Shown here: in pieces, positions 18,377 through 26,980 of the stretch
How the letters are laid out: each line of letters starts with the position of its first letter
How positions within the stretch are numbered: position 1 is the first letter of the stretch
Assembly: GCA_963677225.1 (NCBI GenBank)
Contig: OY781923.1
Span: 1,984,001-2,048,000, forward strand
Reading direction: 5' to 3'
DNA: 64,000 bases
From: SABI01 sp028532915
GTDB lineage: Bacteria; Spirochaetota; Spirochaetia; Sphaerochaetales; Sphaerochaetaceae
Notes under the pieces: model-generated
The model's input: only the letters and a program-made list of their open reading frames with translations
What the model was told of the DNA's origin: nothing
Databases searched by the model: none
Made by a program: the position numbers and the translations under genes

Positions 18377-18400
18377 GTCCGACGCCTCCCGGCGTCGGAC
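18377..18400 (-). other. Strong intercistronic hairpin after the rhamnose-binding protein gene
   Basis: GTCCGACGCC and GGCGTCGGAC form a perfect ten-pair stem around TCCC, with no T run on the minus strand. It lies 16 bases past the binding-protein stop and before the ATPase gene, a position where such hairpins protect the upstream message and cut downstream expression. Confidence 0.65.
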
Positions 18401-18416
18401 AGTTGAGCAGTAGTCT

Positions 18417-19430
18417 CTAGAATATAGCAGCGTACTGTTCGATATTTTCGGCATTGAATACGAACGGTGTACCCATTACGGCTATACCTTTGTCTTCAAC
18501 AAGGACTTCACCCATCTTTCCAGCATCGAAGGTCGTACCTACAGCACCGTCGGCTTTGTCGGTGATCAGAGCTTCGAGGATGTATGTCGAGGTGTATCCG
18601 AGATCGATCGGATTCCACAGAGCCATCTGGCCCACTGTTCCGTCGAGGATGTAGCCTTTCATCTCTGAAGGAAGGCCGAGACCTGTCACTTCCACAACAC
18701 CTGATTTGCCTTCATCTTTGACAGCCTGGGCGGTAGCGAGCAGACCTACTGTGGTAGGACAGATGATCGCTTTGAGATCGGGATATTTGTTCATCAGAGC
18801 AACAGCTTCTCTGTAGCTCTTATCGGGAGCATCATCACCGTATACTACTTCGACAAGTTCCATGTCATTGTATGCGTCTTCCTTGATCTCTTCTTTCATC
18901 CAGCTGATCCATGCGTTCTGGTTGGTAGCCTGGGCTGAAGCTGAAAGGACTGCGACGTCGCCCGAATAATCGGCGAGTTCCGCTGCAAGCTGAACCTGCT
19001 GGCGGCCGATGAGTTCTGCCTTCGAAGGTACCAGATCGACGATTCTTCCGCCTTCGTTGATACCCGAGTCGAAGCTGATGACCTTGATTCCGGCAGCCAT
19101 TGCTTTTTTGGTCACAGGAATGAGTGCATCCGCATCATTTGCCGATATGGCGATACCATCGACACGCTGTGCGATCAGAGTTTCGATGATCTCGATCTGA
19201 CCTTCAGCGGTTGTCTGAACAGGACCCATATAGGTCGTGTTGATGTTTCCCAATTCCTCTGCAGCCTGCTTGCTTCCTTCGAAACATGCGTCAAAGAATC
19301 CGTTTCCCATGCTCTTTACGAGAATGACGATTTCATAGGAATCCTTTTCAACAGGTTCCTGAGCACCCTGTGCGAACAAGCCGGTACTCACTACGAGAAC
19401 AATCAGTAGTAACATGCCAATCTTTTTCAT
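18417..19430 (-). CDS. rhaS: Rhamnose-binding protein (RhaS-type)
   Basis: A 337-residue periplasmic sugar-binding protein of the RbsB class, with signal peptide MKKIGMLLLIVLVVSTGLFAQG and segments QRVDGIAISANDADALIPV and KVISFDSGIN typical of rhamnose-type RhaS binding proteins. It delivers L-rhamnose to the RhaPQ-T importer. It lies between the aldolase gene and the ATPase gene. The gene name rhaS here refers to the transporter subunit, not the AraC regulator. Confidence 0.87.
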   Translation of the reverse strand: MKKIGMLLLIVLVVSTGLFAQGAQEPVEKDSYEIVILVKSMGNGFFDACFEGSKQAAEELGNINTTYMGPVQTTAEGQIEIIETLIAQRVDGIAISANDADALIPVTKKAMAAGIKVISFDSGINEGGRIVDLVPSKAELIGRQQVQLAAELADYSGDVAVLSASAQATNQNAWISWMKEEIKEDAYNDMELVEVVYGDDAPDKSYREAVALMNKYPDLKAIICPTTVGLLATAQAVKDEGKSGVVEVTGLGLPSEMKGYILDGTVGQMALWNPIDLGYTSTYILEALITDKADGAVGTTFDAGKMGEVLVEDKGIAVMGTPFVFNAENIEQYAAIF

Positions 19431-19501
19431 TTGACCTCTCCTTTTTACGGTTTTCTCCGTTTTTTCTATACTAACAACACGAATGTTGCTTATTACTTTT
19501 T

Positions 19502-20602
19502 TTACGCCAGAATCTTTGAACGGTAACTCTCGACTTCCCAGGTCTTGATGAAATCGATGAATGATTTTTCCATGAATTTGGGACCTCCGAAACTTGTGGT
19601 GAACACGGCCACCTTCACACTGTCGAGAAACAACGTCCGTGCACTCTCATTGACCGAGAAGACACCCAGCTGCTGTACAGCGATAATCTTCGGATCCTTT
19701 TCATATCTCTTTTGATATTCCCCGATACGCACGGCAAGTTCTTTTTTCAGATCATCTTTTTTGAAGATCGAAGAGTCGACCCACATCGGTGCGACACCGC
19801 TGTAGACGATATGATCGGGAGTAAAGGAAGAAGAGAGAGGGTAGAAACTCTCTTCGTCCTTCAGAAACGAACCGAGTTCGTGATTCATCAGAAAGAGCCA
19901 GGAGGGATCATCTCCGAGAGCCTTCTGGAACTGCTCGACTTTAGCACTATGTACCCGTACGGCAGAGAAATTGGGTTTGCGCACGACATAATGATCCAGT
20001 GTCGACATGATGTGCTCATAAGTCTGATCTATCTCTTCTTTGGAATCCCCTGCGACGAAGACTCCGTGATTCTGAAGGAAGATAACCTTCGGCTGTCGGG
20101 GATGAGTCTCGAGATATACGCGCTGAGCATCGCGGACTGTCTTTGCCAGTATGAATCCGGGATTGACGATATCTATCCAGAGAGCATCGGGGAACATCGA
20201 TTTCATCCCCTCCTCTCCAAGTTGAGAACAGGTGAGACCATTGACCATTGCCGGATGAAGGTGCACAACGAAACGGTATTCGATGATGGCATGAAGCAGA
20301 GCTTCGACACTCGGCCTCTGCGTCTCTCCTTCCAGTCTCGCATCCATCATTGCCTGCAGAACGAGTTTCTCTCTTTCTGCCGGATCTTCGGGGAACTTCA
20401 TCTTCCACATGTCATTGAGAGCTTCGGTCGACATCCTGACGAATCCATCCTCTTCGATGGTTGACAGAGCGTGTCCTGAAGCTTTCACATATAGGACTCC
20501 ATCCTCTTTGAGGGAGGTATTTCCCCCGCCTTTCACCACAAACCGTTCATCAGAACCATACACCCTGGACATCTCAAGCAGATCACTCACATTCTGATTC
20601 AT
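19502..20602 (-). CDS. Class II aldolase, probable rhamnulose-1-phosphate aldolase
   Basis: A 366-residue class II (zinc) aldolase/adducin-family protein. GGGNTSLK near 26, the E in PSVEALLHA (near 100), HLHPAMVNG (near 114-122, two zinc histidines) and QNHGVFVAG (third histidine) are present. It resembles the N-terminal aldolase half of the RhaE/YuxG bifunctional enzymes, but the short-chain dehydrogenase half that would handle lactaldehyde is missing. It would split L-rhamnulose 1-phosphate to DHAP and L-lactaldehyde. One base separates it from the isomerase gene. Confidence 0.82.
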   Translation of the reverse strand: MNQNVSDLLEMSRVYGSDERFVVKGGGNTSLKEDGVLYVKASGHALSTIEEDGFVRMSTEALNDMWKMKFPEDPAEREKLVLQAMMDARLEGETQRPSVEALLHAIIEYRFVVHLHPAMVNGLTCSQLGEEGMKSMFPDALWIDIVNPGFILAKTVRDAQRVYLETHPRQPKVIFLQNHGVFVAGDSKEEIDQTYEHIMSTLDHYVVRKPNFSAVRVHSAKVEQFQKALGDDPSWLFLMNHELGSFLKDEESFYPLSSSFTPDHIVYSGVAPMWVDSSIFKKDDLKKELAVRIGEYQKRYEKDPKIIAVQQLGVFSVNESARTLFLDSVKVAVFTTSFGGPKFMEKSFIDFIKTWEVESYRSKILA

Positions 20603-20603
20603 A

Positions 20604-21860
20604 CTACCTTCTCCTGTTCAATTCTTTTTTCTCATATTCGACGATCTTTCCGATAACCGAAAAATCATCGTCTTTGTTCTCTAATTCCAGCCAGTGATCA
20701 TACACATCTCCGAACGGAAGAGTTGAAAGAGCCTCATAGGTGGCAAGCTTCTCATACCCGCGTCCCTCCTTCTCAAGAGCAACGAGAGTGTCGACAGGCT
20801 CGAGCAGCGCTGTAAGCAGAGCTTTCTGGAAGGCTCTCACCCCGGTGACATATGCTCCGATCCTGTTGATCGACGCGTCGAAGAAATCGAGTCCGATATG
20901 GACATTATCTATTTTCCCTGTACGGAGTAATTCCCTAGCTACATTCTTCACCTTGTCGGTAAGGATCACTACATGGTCGCTGTCCCAGTGTACAGGTCTG
21001 GAAATGTGAAGGAGAAGCTCATCATCGAACAGCAGGATTGATGAGATCTTGTCGGAGACATCCTCCTCGGTATGAAAATGTCCCATATCGATACAGAGCA
21101 TCTTGTTGTTTCGGCTTGCATAGTTCATATAGAATTCATGCGATCCGACGACGAACGACTCGCTTCCGATACCGAAAAGTTTCGTTTCCACTGCGTCTCT
21201 CATAAACTCTCGCGGATACTCCTGTTCGAAAATCTCGTCGAGTGACTCTTTGAGAATCCTGCGGAACCCGAATCTGTCGAACGTCACATCCTTTGCTCCG
21301 TCAGGGATCCATGTGTCCAGAATACAGGGAGTGCCGAGCTGCCGGCCGATGTAGGCTGCGATCTTTCTGCACCGCTTGGCATGCTCGATCCAGAAAGCTC
21401 TGATCTCAGGGTCCTTGCTTGCGAGAGTATAGCCGTCTTCTGCTTTCGGATGGGAGAAGAAGGTACCATTGAAATCGATTCCCACACCCATCTTCTTCGC
21501 CCATTGTATCCAGGTATCGTAATGGGAAGGTTCGATCTGGTCGCGGTCGACGAACTCGCCTTTGAAATCACCGTAACTAGCATGGAGATTGAGCCGCTTG
21601 GTGCCGGGAACGAGAGAGAAGACCTTCTCCAGATCTTTCTGCAGTTCTTCAATTGACCTGGCTTTTCCGGGATAGTTTCCCGTTGTCTGAATCCCTCCGC
21701 CTGACAAGGATGCATCCGGAGTCTCGAAACCTCCAACATCGTCTCCCTGCCAGCAGTGGATGCTTATCGGCAGCCGGGCTACATGTGAAATGGCTTCATC
21801 AGTGTCCACACCGATCTTTCTGTATGCTTCTCTGGCTCTTTCGTATCTTGTCAGTTCCAT
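20604..21860 (-). CDS. rhaA: L-rhamnose isomerase
   Basis: A 418-residue metal-dependent TIM-barrel enzyme. The N-terminal ISIHCWQGDDVGGFE (about 32-46), RLNLHASYGD near 90, CIDMGHFH near 258 and HIGLDFFDASINRIGAY near 325 match RhaA. It converts L-rhamnose to L-rhamnulose, the first step of the pathway. It is the first gene of the minus-strand rhamnose operon and diverges from the AraC regulator gene over a 102-base promoter region. Confidence 0.93.
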   Translation of the reverse strand: MELTRYERAREAYRKIGVDTDEAISHVARLPISIHCWQGDDVGGFETPDASLSGGGIQTTGNYPGKARSIEELQKDLEKVFSLVPGTKRLNLHASYGDFKGEFVDRDQIEPSHYDTWIQWAKKMGVGIDFNGTFFSHPKAEDGYTLASKDPEIRAFWIEHAKRCRKIAAYIGRQLGTPCILDTWIPDGAKDVTFDRFGFRRILKESLDEIFEQEYPREFMRDAVETKLFGIGSESFVVGSHEFYMNYASRNNKMLCIDMGHFHTEEDVSDKISSILLFDDELLLHISRPVHWDSDHVVILTDKVKNVARELLRTGKIDNVHIGLDFFDASINRIGAYVTGVRAFQKALLTALLEPVDTLVALEKEGRGYEKLATYEALSTLPFGDVYDHWLELENKDDDFSVIGKIVEYEKKELNRRR

Positions 21861-21924
21861 AGGTCCCTCCGTCTATTTTCTACTGAATCTACGATAACTC
21901 TATCCCAGCTGCGCCCACCGTGCC

Positions 21925-21953
21925 TTGACAAAATTATCATATTTTAGCACAAT
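21925..21953 (+). promoter_or_regulatory. Possible promoter of the AraC regulator gene
   Basis: TTGACA and CACAAT are 17 bases apart. The predicted start of transcription falls only a few bases before the regulator ATG, so either the message is leaderless or the true promoter or start differs. The divergent isomerase promoter must share this same short region. Confidence 0.35.
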
Positions 21954-21962
21954 TTATTCATT

Positions 21963-22844
21963 ATGAAACTCAAGCTGCTCTCTTCAGATTTCTTCTATTC
22001 TCCAGATTTCGCACTCAAAGTCATAGACAGAGATCCCGAGCTGCCCTACCCTCTCCATTCTCACGATTTTTATGAACTGGTCATCATCGTCAGCGGCAAG
22101 GGAGAACATTTCACCGAAGGTAACTCGTTCTCCCTGTTTCCCGGAAATGTGTTCGTGGTGACTCCCGGACTGGAACACGGCTACAAGAATGTCGAGAATC
22201 TCCATCTGTACAACATTCTCTTCACCAACAGAATATTTATCGATTCCTTTCCAGATCTGCGCAACATGCCCGGCTATCATGCACTGATGACCATCGAGCC
22301 CAATTACAGAAACGATCAGATGCTCGATTATTTCATGCAGCTCACACCAGCACAGATGGGAAAGATACTTCCTCTCATTGAACAGATGCAAGCTGAATGT
22401 GACTCTATCGAAAGCGACGACGGGTCCGAATCACTTGCCATGGCGATGATGATACAGCTGCTGGTCATTCTGTTCCGTATCTATGCGCAACAGCCCAGAA
22501 AGGACAACTACACGATACTGAGAATGGCCGATGCGATCAGTTTCCTCGAGTCGAACATCGACCGGTCGGTATCGATAAAGGAACTGATGGAGCTTACGAA
22601 CATGTCGGTGAGCACTCTCAACAGGCATTTTCAGGCTGCAACGGGGCTCTCTCCGGTCGAATATCATATACAGCTCAGGATCGAGCAGGCCTGCCGTTAC
22701 ATCAGAACCGGTGATTATTCGATGGGAGAGATAAGTGAGGCTACAGGTTTCAGCGATGCCAACTATTTCAGCAGACAATTCAGGAAAGTGATGGGAATGA
22801 GTCCCAGAGAATACAAAAAAAACAAAATACATTGGTATACATAG
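21963..22844 (+). CDS. AraC-family regulator, probable rhamnose activator
   Basis: A 293-residue protein: N-terminal cupin sensor (HSHDFYELVIIVSGKGEH near 33, FPGNVFVVTPGLEHGY near 60) and a C-terminal double helix-turn-helix (about 190-290) with the family ending FSDANYFSRQFRKVMGMSPREYK. The layout matches RhaR/RhaS-type activators. Divergent location next to rhaA points to control by L-rhamnose. No ribosome-binding site is visible before the ATG. It overlaps or abuts the GHMP-kinase gene downstream. Confidence 0.87.
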   Translation: MKLKLLSSDFFYSPDFALKVIDRDPELPYPLHSHDFYELVIIVSGKGEHFTEGNSFSLFPGNVFVVTPGLEHGYKNVENLHLYNILFTNRIFIDSFPDLRNMPGYHALMTIEPNYRNDQMLDYFMQLTPAQMGKILPLIEQMQAECDSIESDDGSESLAMAMMIQLLVILFRIYAQQPRKDNYTILRMADAISFLESNIDRSVSIKELMELTNMSVSTLNRHFQAATGLSPVEYHIQLRIEQACRYIRTGDYSMGEISEATGFSDANYFSRQFRKVMGMSPREYKKNKIHWYT

Positions 22845-22870
22845 AATACCTCTGTATTCAGGAGATTATG

Positions 22871-24154
22871 ATGAATCAATTAGCCGGAATCACTCAAACA
22901 GATACGTTCACAGAACGTCTTGAGCAGCTGTATGGAACCTTTTCACCTCTGGAATATCAGAAACAACGGTATCAGGCTCTCATCGAAACCCACCTTTCGT
23001 ATATAGAAGGGGAACAGGTGATTCAAAGCGGTCTGTTCAGCACATCGGGAAGAACCGAACTGGGAGGAAACCATACCGACCATAATCACGGAAAAGTCAT
23101 CGCAGGTTCGATCAATCTTGACACTATCGCAGCCGTTTCGGCCGTTTCCACATCACTTGTAAAGCTCATCTCTCCCGGATTTCCCGATGTCGTCGTCGAC
23201 ATCTCCTCGGTGGAATACAGGAAGGAGGAGGAAGGGACTACCGACTCACTGGTCAGGGGAATAGCAGATGCCTTCTTAAAAAGAAATCTGAGAATCGGAG
23301 GACTTGTCATCCATACGTCCACAAACGTTCTCAAAGGTTCCGGCCTCTCCTCTTCCGCAGCGATCGAAGTGCTCATCGGAACGATCTTCAACTCCATGTA
23401 TAATGAAGAAGTTCTCGATCCGGTAGAACTGGCGATCATCGGACAGTACGCCGAAAACAACTACTTCGGAAAACCTTCAGGCCTCATGGACCAGATAGCC
23501 TGTGCTGTCGGCAATGTGGTCAGCATAGATTTCAAAGAAGCCTCAAAACCTTCGGTCTCGTCGATACCCGTGGATTTCACGTCTCATGGTTACCAGCTGA
23601 TGATCGTCGATACCAAAGGAGACCATGCATCGCTTACCGGTGACTATGCATCCATCCCGGCGGAGATGAAAAGCGTTGCCCGCTATTTTGGAAAAGAGGT
23701 TCTCAGGGAAGTCAGTCTGGAGAGTTTTCTTCAAAAGCTCCCGGTAATAAGAGAAAAAATCGGCAGCGACAGAGCCGTTTTGAGAGCCTTCCACTTTCTC
23801 AAAGAGAATGAACGGGTCGAGACGATGGAGAAAGCATTGCGCAATGACGATATCGCTCTCTATCTTGAAATGGTCAGAGAATCGGGACTTTCCTCGTTCA
23901 ACTACCTGCAGAACATCTATTCACCCGACAATCCCGCAGTGCAGCCGATAGCAGTAGCACTGGCCGTCTGCGACAATCTTCTCAAAAAAGAGGGGGCTGC
24001 ACGTGTTCATGGCGGAGGATTCGCAGGTACCATTCAGGTCTATGTCCCTGTCGCGATGAAAGAGACCTTCACTATGGAGATGGAAAAGCTCTTCGGCAAG
24101 GGTTCGGTGACAGAACTGACCATCCGGGCGCTGAGCACCTGCAGAGTCATCTGA
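22871..24154 (+). CDS. Galactokinase-like GHMP kinase
   Basis: A GHMP-superfamily kinase of about 427 residues. Motif 1 is GRTELGGNHTDHNHG (the galactokinase GR.NLIGEHTDYN region, altered), motif 2 GSGLSSSAAIEV binds ATP phosphates, GLMDQIACAVG holds the catalytic aspartate, and HGGGFAGT is motif 3. Canonical galactokinases phosphorylate C1 of galactose; the altered first motif makes the substrate uncertain. The start chosen has AGGAG six bases upstream; an earlier in-frame start would overlap the regulator gene by 13 nt. It is co-directional with the rhamnose regulator, and no RhaB is present nearby. Confidence 0.82.
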   Translation: MNQLAGITQTDTFTERLEQLYGTFSPLEYQKQRYQALIETHLSYIEGEQVIQSGLFSTSGRTELGGNHTDHNHGKVIAGSINLDTIAAVSAVSTSLVKLISPGFPDVVVDISSVEYRKEEEGTTDSLVRGIADAFLKRNLRIGGLVIHTSTNVLKGSGLSSSAAIEVLIGTIFNSMYNEEVLDPVELAIIGQYAENNYFGKPSGLMDQIACAVGNVVSIDFKEASKPSVSSIPVDFTSHGYQLMIVDTKGDHASLTGDYASIPAEMKSVARYFGKEVLREVSLESFLQKLPVIREKIGSDRAVLRAFHFLKENERVETMEKALRNDDIALYLEMVRESGLSSFNYLQNIYSPDNPAVQPIAVALAVCDNLLKKEGAARVHGGGFAGTIQVYVPVAMKETFTMEMEKLFGKGSVTELTIRALSTCRVI

Positions 24155-24163
24155 TCCCAGATT

Positions 24164-24433
24164 TCACTTCTGGATCTTGTCCAGAATCTGAAGGATCTCA
24201 CCGATCTTCTCATCCACATCTGATTCCTCCTTCCCGAAAGAATCTTTCACGCAGGAGGTCAGATGTGCATGAAGGACTTCATTGTTGGTCTTTTTCAACA
24301 GGGCTATGACGGCCAGCAGCTGGTATGAGATATCGATACAGTAACGGTCGTCATCCACCATCCTGATAATCCCCTCGAGCTGTCCCTTCGCAGTTTTCAG
24401 CGAAGTCATCACTTTCTTATGATCAGCTTTCAC
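24164..24433 (-). CDS. csoR: CsoR-type copper-sensing repressor
   Basis: An 89-residue all-helical DUF156 protein. Cys32, His57 and Cys61 have exactly the spacing of the Cu(I) ligands of CsoR (C-x24-H-x3-C). It would bind the GC-rich palindrome before copA without copper and release it when Cu(I) binds. It lies 3 nt after copA as the last gene of the copper operon, giving negative feedback. It ends 9 bases from the convergent GHMP-kinase gene. Confidence 0.9.
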   Translation of the reverse strand: MKADHKKVMTSLKTAKGQLEGIIRMVDDDRYCIDISYQLLAVIALLKKTNNEVLHAHLTSCVKDSFGKEESDVDEKIGEILQILDKIQK

Positions 24434-24436
24434 GTT

Positions 24437-24652
24437 CTATCTCCCTGTGATCGAAGTCACTTCATATCCCGCTTCGGCAACTTTACTTCTGAGCAGGTCA
24501 TCATCAAGGTGCGACTCACTGGTGACTGTGGCCCTTTTGTCTTCGAGCGACACTGTGACGGTGCATCCTCCGATGGATTCCAGAGCCTTCTTCACATGGC
24601 TGACACAGTGATCGCACATCATTCCATTCACATTTAATTCTTTAGTATTCAT
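24437..24652 (-). CDS. Possible separate CopZ-like chaperone from an internal start in copA
   Basis: In frame with copA, an ATG opens MNTKELNVNGMMCDHC and is preceded by AAGGAAGG seven bases upstream, a much better ribosome-binding site than chance would put inside a gene. The 71-residue product would be a stand-alone HMA copper chaperone with CxxC. It could be made both as a fused domain and as a free protein. This is a prediction and depends on the internal site being used. Confidence 0.45.
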   Translation of the reverse strand: MNTKELNVNGMMCDHCVSHVKKALESIGGCTVTVSLEDKRATVTSESHLDDDLLRSKVAEAGYEVTSITGR

Positions 24653-26944
24653 ATTCTTACCTTCCTTTATAACTACGGTCTCTTTCTTGTCCCGTTTGAG
24701 TCTCAATGCATTTGTGACGACGAATATACTCGACAGGCTCATCGCGAACGCTGCGAACATCGGAGAGAGTTTCACGGCGAACGCGGGATAGAAAACCCCT
24801 GCGGCGAGAGGGATTCCCGTCACATTGTAAAACAGCGCCCAAAACAGATTCTCTTTGATGATCCTCATCGTCCTTCTGCTCAGATCTATGGCTGTCACCA
24901 CATCGCTCAGATCATCTTTCACCAGGAGGATATCTCCCGATTCCACTGCGATATCGCTGCTGCCGTGAAGTGCGATACCGACATCGGCTCTCATCAAAGA
25001 AGGAGCATCATTCACCCCGTCTCCCACCATAGCGACTACCCGCCCTTCATTCTGCAGAGAGGATATTATCCTCTCTTTTCCATCAGGCAGGACTCTTGCA
25101 TGATATTCATCTATGTTCACCTGCTGTGCTACAGCCTGTGCACTCTGTTGAGAATCCCCGGTGAGCATAATGATCCTGTATCCTCTTTTCTTCAAATTCT
25201 CGACAGTGACGGCACTGCTCTCCTTCAGTGTATCGGAGATCACTATTGAACCTATATATTCACTTTCCTGTCCGAAATGGACCACGATATTCCCATCTTT
25301 CTCGTACTCTTTCACTTCCTGAGGGACAACGACAGAATGCCCGAGGAGAAACTCATCGGTCCCGCCGAAAGTATGGATACCTTTGATGAGTGCCTCGATA
25401 CCCTTTCCTGTTACCGATTTCGCATTCGCCGATGTTTCGATAGATATATCATGAGCGAGAGCATGATTCAAAATAGCCTTCGCGATCGGATGTTCGCTGT
25501 TGTTCTCGACAGAAGCTGCGGCCGAAAGGAAAGCTCTTTCATCATCAGAGTGCGCAGGCAGAACATGCTTCACAAGAAGGTTTCCTTTAGTGATCGTTCT
25601 GGTCTTATCAAAAACTATCGTATCTACTTTGGCCAGAGTCTGCAGCGCCTGCGACTGCCTGATCAGAATTCCTTTTTCACCCGCCTTTCCCATCGCTACC
25701 ATCACTGCAGTCGGTGTAGCCAGACCCAGTGCACACGGACAGCTGATGACCAGTACCGAAATACCGAAGGCCAGAGCTTCATCAACCGATGAGGAGGCGA
25801 ACAGCCAGACCAAGGTGGTGATCACGGCAAGAAGGATCACGATCGGAACGAAATAGAGACTGATGGTGTCGGCAAGTTTCGCTATCGGAGCTTTCGACGT
25901 GCTCGCCTGCTCCACAAGCTGTACGATCTGGCTGAATGTCGTATCCTTGCCGACCCGGGTAGGTCTTACCTGCACATATCCTGTCGTATTGACCGTTGAG
26001 GAGAATACGGTAGAACCTTCACTCTTGTCGACAGGGAGACTTTCTCCGCTCAGAGATGATTCATCTACACTCGTTTCCCCTTTTATGATGATTCCGTCGA
26101 CAGGGAATCTCCCTCCGGGTCGTACGACGACCACATCGGCGGTAGTAACCTCTTCTATTTTGACTTGAACCTCTTTGCCGTCTCTCAGAACAGATGCAGT
26201 ATCACTTTGGAGTTCAAGAAGCTTCTCGATGGCTCTTGAGGCCCTGCCCTTTGCGAGAAACTCGAGATATTTCCCGGTGAGAACGAACGTGAGGATCATA
26301 GCCGATGACTCGAAATAGAGAGAACGGCGAAGAAGAGAAAGTGAAACGAGATCCCTTTCATAGAGAGCGAAAGAGATCTGGAACAGGGTGATCACTCCGA
26401 ATGCCATCGCGGCGAGAGACCCGATCGCTATCAGAGAGTCCATCGTGGGTTTTCTCTTGAGGAGAGTCCTGATTCCCGAACGCAGTGTCTTCTGGTTCAC
26501 AAACAGGACACAGAGGGCAAGAAGGAACTGAACGAAGGCAAAGGAGAATGTCCCCCCGGATCCCTTCAGTGCAGCAAACATCGGAAGATGCAGCATATCG
26601 CCCATCGCTATGTAGACGAGAGGAACCGAAAAGGCTATCGAGGTCAGAAGTGTTCTCTTCCTTGCCTGTTTCTCCATCCGATAATCATCCTGAAACGATC
26701 TTTTCGGCGGGCCCACACTGTCTTTTTGGACAGCAGATGCACTGTATCCGGCATTTTTGATCCGTTCGATTATCTGTTTCTCATCAAGCTCCCCTTCATT
26801 TTCATCGTAATTGAAAGAGAGCGAGTTATGAAGAAGACTCACCGTGATGTTCGAAACGCCCTGTATATCTTCTATACTCTTTTCGACGTGGACCGAGCAT
26901 GCCGAGCAGCTCATCCCTTCGACAGTATATTCTTTTTTTATCAT
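24437..26944 (-). CDS. copA: Copper-exporting P1B-type ATPase with fused C-terminal metallochaperone domain
   Basis: An 835-residue heavy-metal ATPase. N-terminal HMA domain with GMSCSAC (10-16); membrane core with ISCPCALGLATP (the copper CPC); SGES in the actuator domain; SEHPIA; GDGVNDAPSL. The phosphorylation loop reads FDKTRTITKG with Asp446: the otherwise invariant glycine after KT is arginine (codon AGA at 25598-25600, one transition from GGA). Unless this is a sequencing error the pump may be impaired. The last 71 residues form a second HMA domain (GMMCDHC), as in CopZ, and an internal start may release it. First gene of the operon, under a CsoR-type operator. Confidence 0.92.
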   Translation of the reverse strand: MIKKEYTVEGMSCSACSVHVEKSIEDIQGVSNITVSLLHNSLSFNYDENEGELDEKQIIERIKNAGYSASAVQKDSVGPPKRSFQDDYRMEKQARKRTLLTSIAFSVPLVYIAMGDMLHLPMFAALKGSGGTFSFAFVQFLLALCVLFVNQKTLRSGIRTLLKRKPTMDSLIAIGSLAAMAFGVITLFQISFALYERDLVSLSLLRRSLYFESSAMILTFVLTGKYLEFLAKGRASRAIEKLLELQSDTASVLRDGKEVQVKIEEVTTADVVVVRPGGRFPVDGIIIKGETSVDESSLSGESLPVDKSEGSTVFSSTVNTTGYVQVRPTRVGKDTTFSQIVQLVEQASTSKAPIAKLADTISLYFVPIVILLAVITTLVWLFASSSVDEALAFGISVLVISCPCALGLATPTAVMVAMGKAGEKGILIRQSQALQTLAKVDTIVFDKTRTITKGNLLVKHVLPAHSDDERAFLSAAASVENNSEHPIAKAILNHALAHDISIETSANAKSVTGKGIEALIKGIHTFGGTDEFLLGHSVVVPQEVKEYEKDGNIVVHFGQESEYIGSIVISDTLKESSAVTVENLKKRGYRIIMLTGDSQQSAQAVAQQVNIDEYHARVLPDGKERIISSLQNEGRVVAMVGDGVNDAPSLMRADVGIALHGSSDIAVESGDILLVKDDLSDVVTAIDLSRRTMRIIKENLFWALFYNVTGIPLAAGVFYPAFAVKLSPMFAAFAMSLSSIFVVTNALRLKRDKKETVVIKEGKNMNTKELNVNGMMCDHCVSHVKKALESIGGCTVTVSLEDKRATVTSESHLDDDLLRSKVAEAGYEVTSITGR

Positions 26945-26957
26945 ACGCGTACCCCCC

Positions 26958-26973
26958 CACCCCCTAGGGGGTG
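26958..26973. promoter_or_regulatory. CsoR operator
   Basis: CACCCCCTAGGGGGTG is a perfect 16-base palindrome, close to the known CsoR box (TACCCC...GGGGTA). It lies 13 bases before the copA ATG and overlaps the expected start of transcription, so apo-CsoR would block the copA-csoR operon. Confidence 0.85.
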
Positions 26974-26980
26974 TATGAAT

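Noticed and set aside
22871..24154. A true galactokinase of a Leloir pathway
   Set aside because: The first motif departs from galactokinase and no galactose-pathway genes are nearby, so I keep the broader GHMP kinase call.
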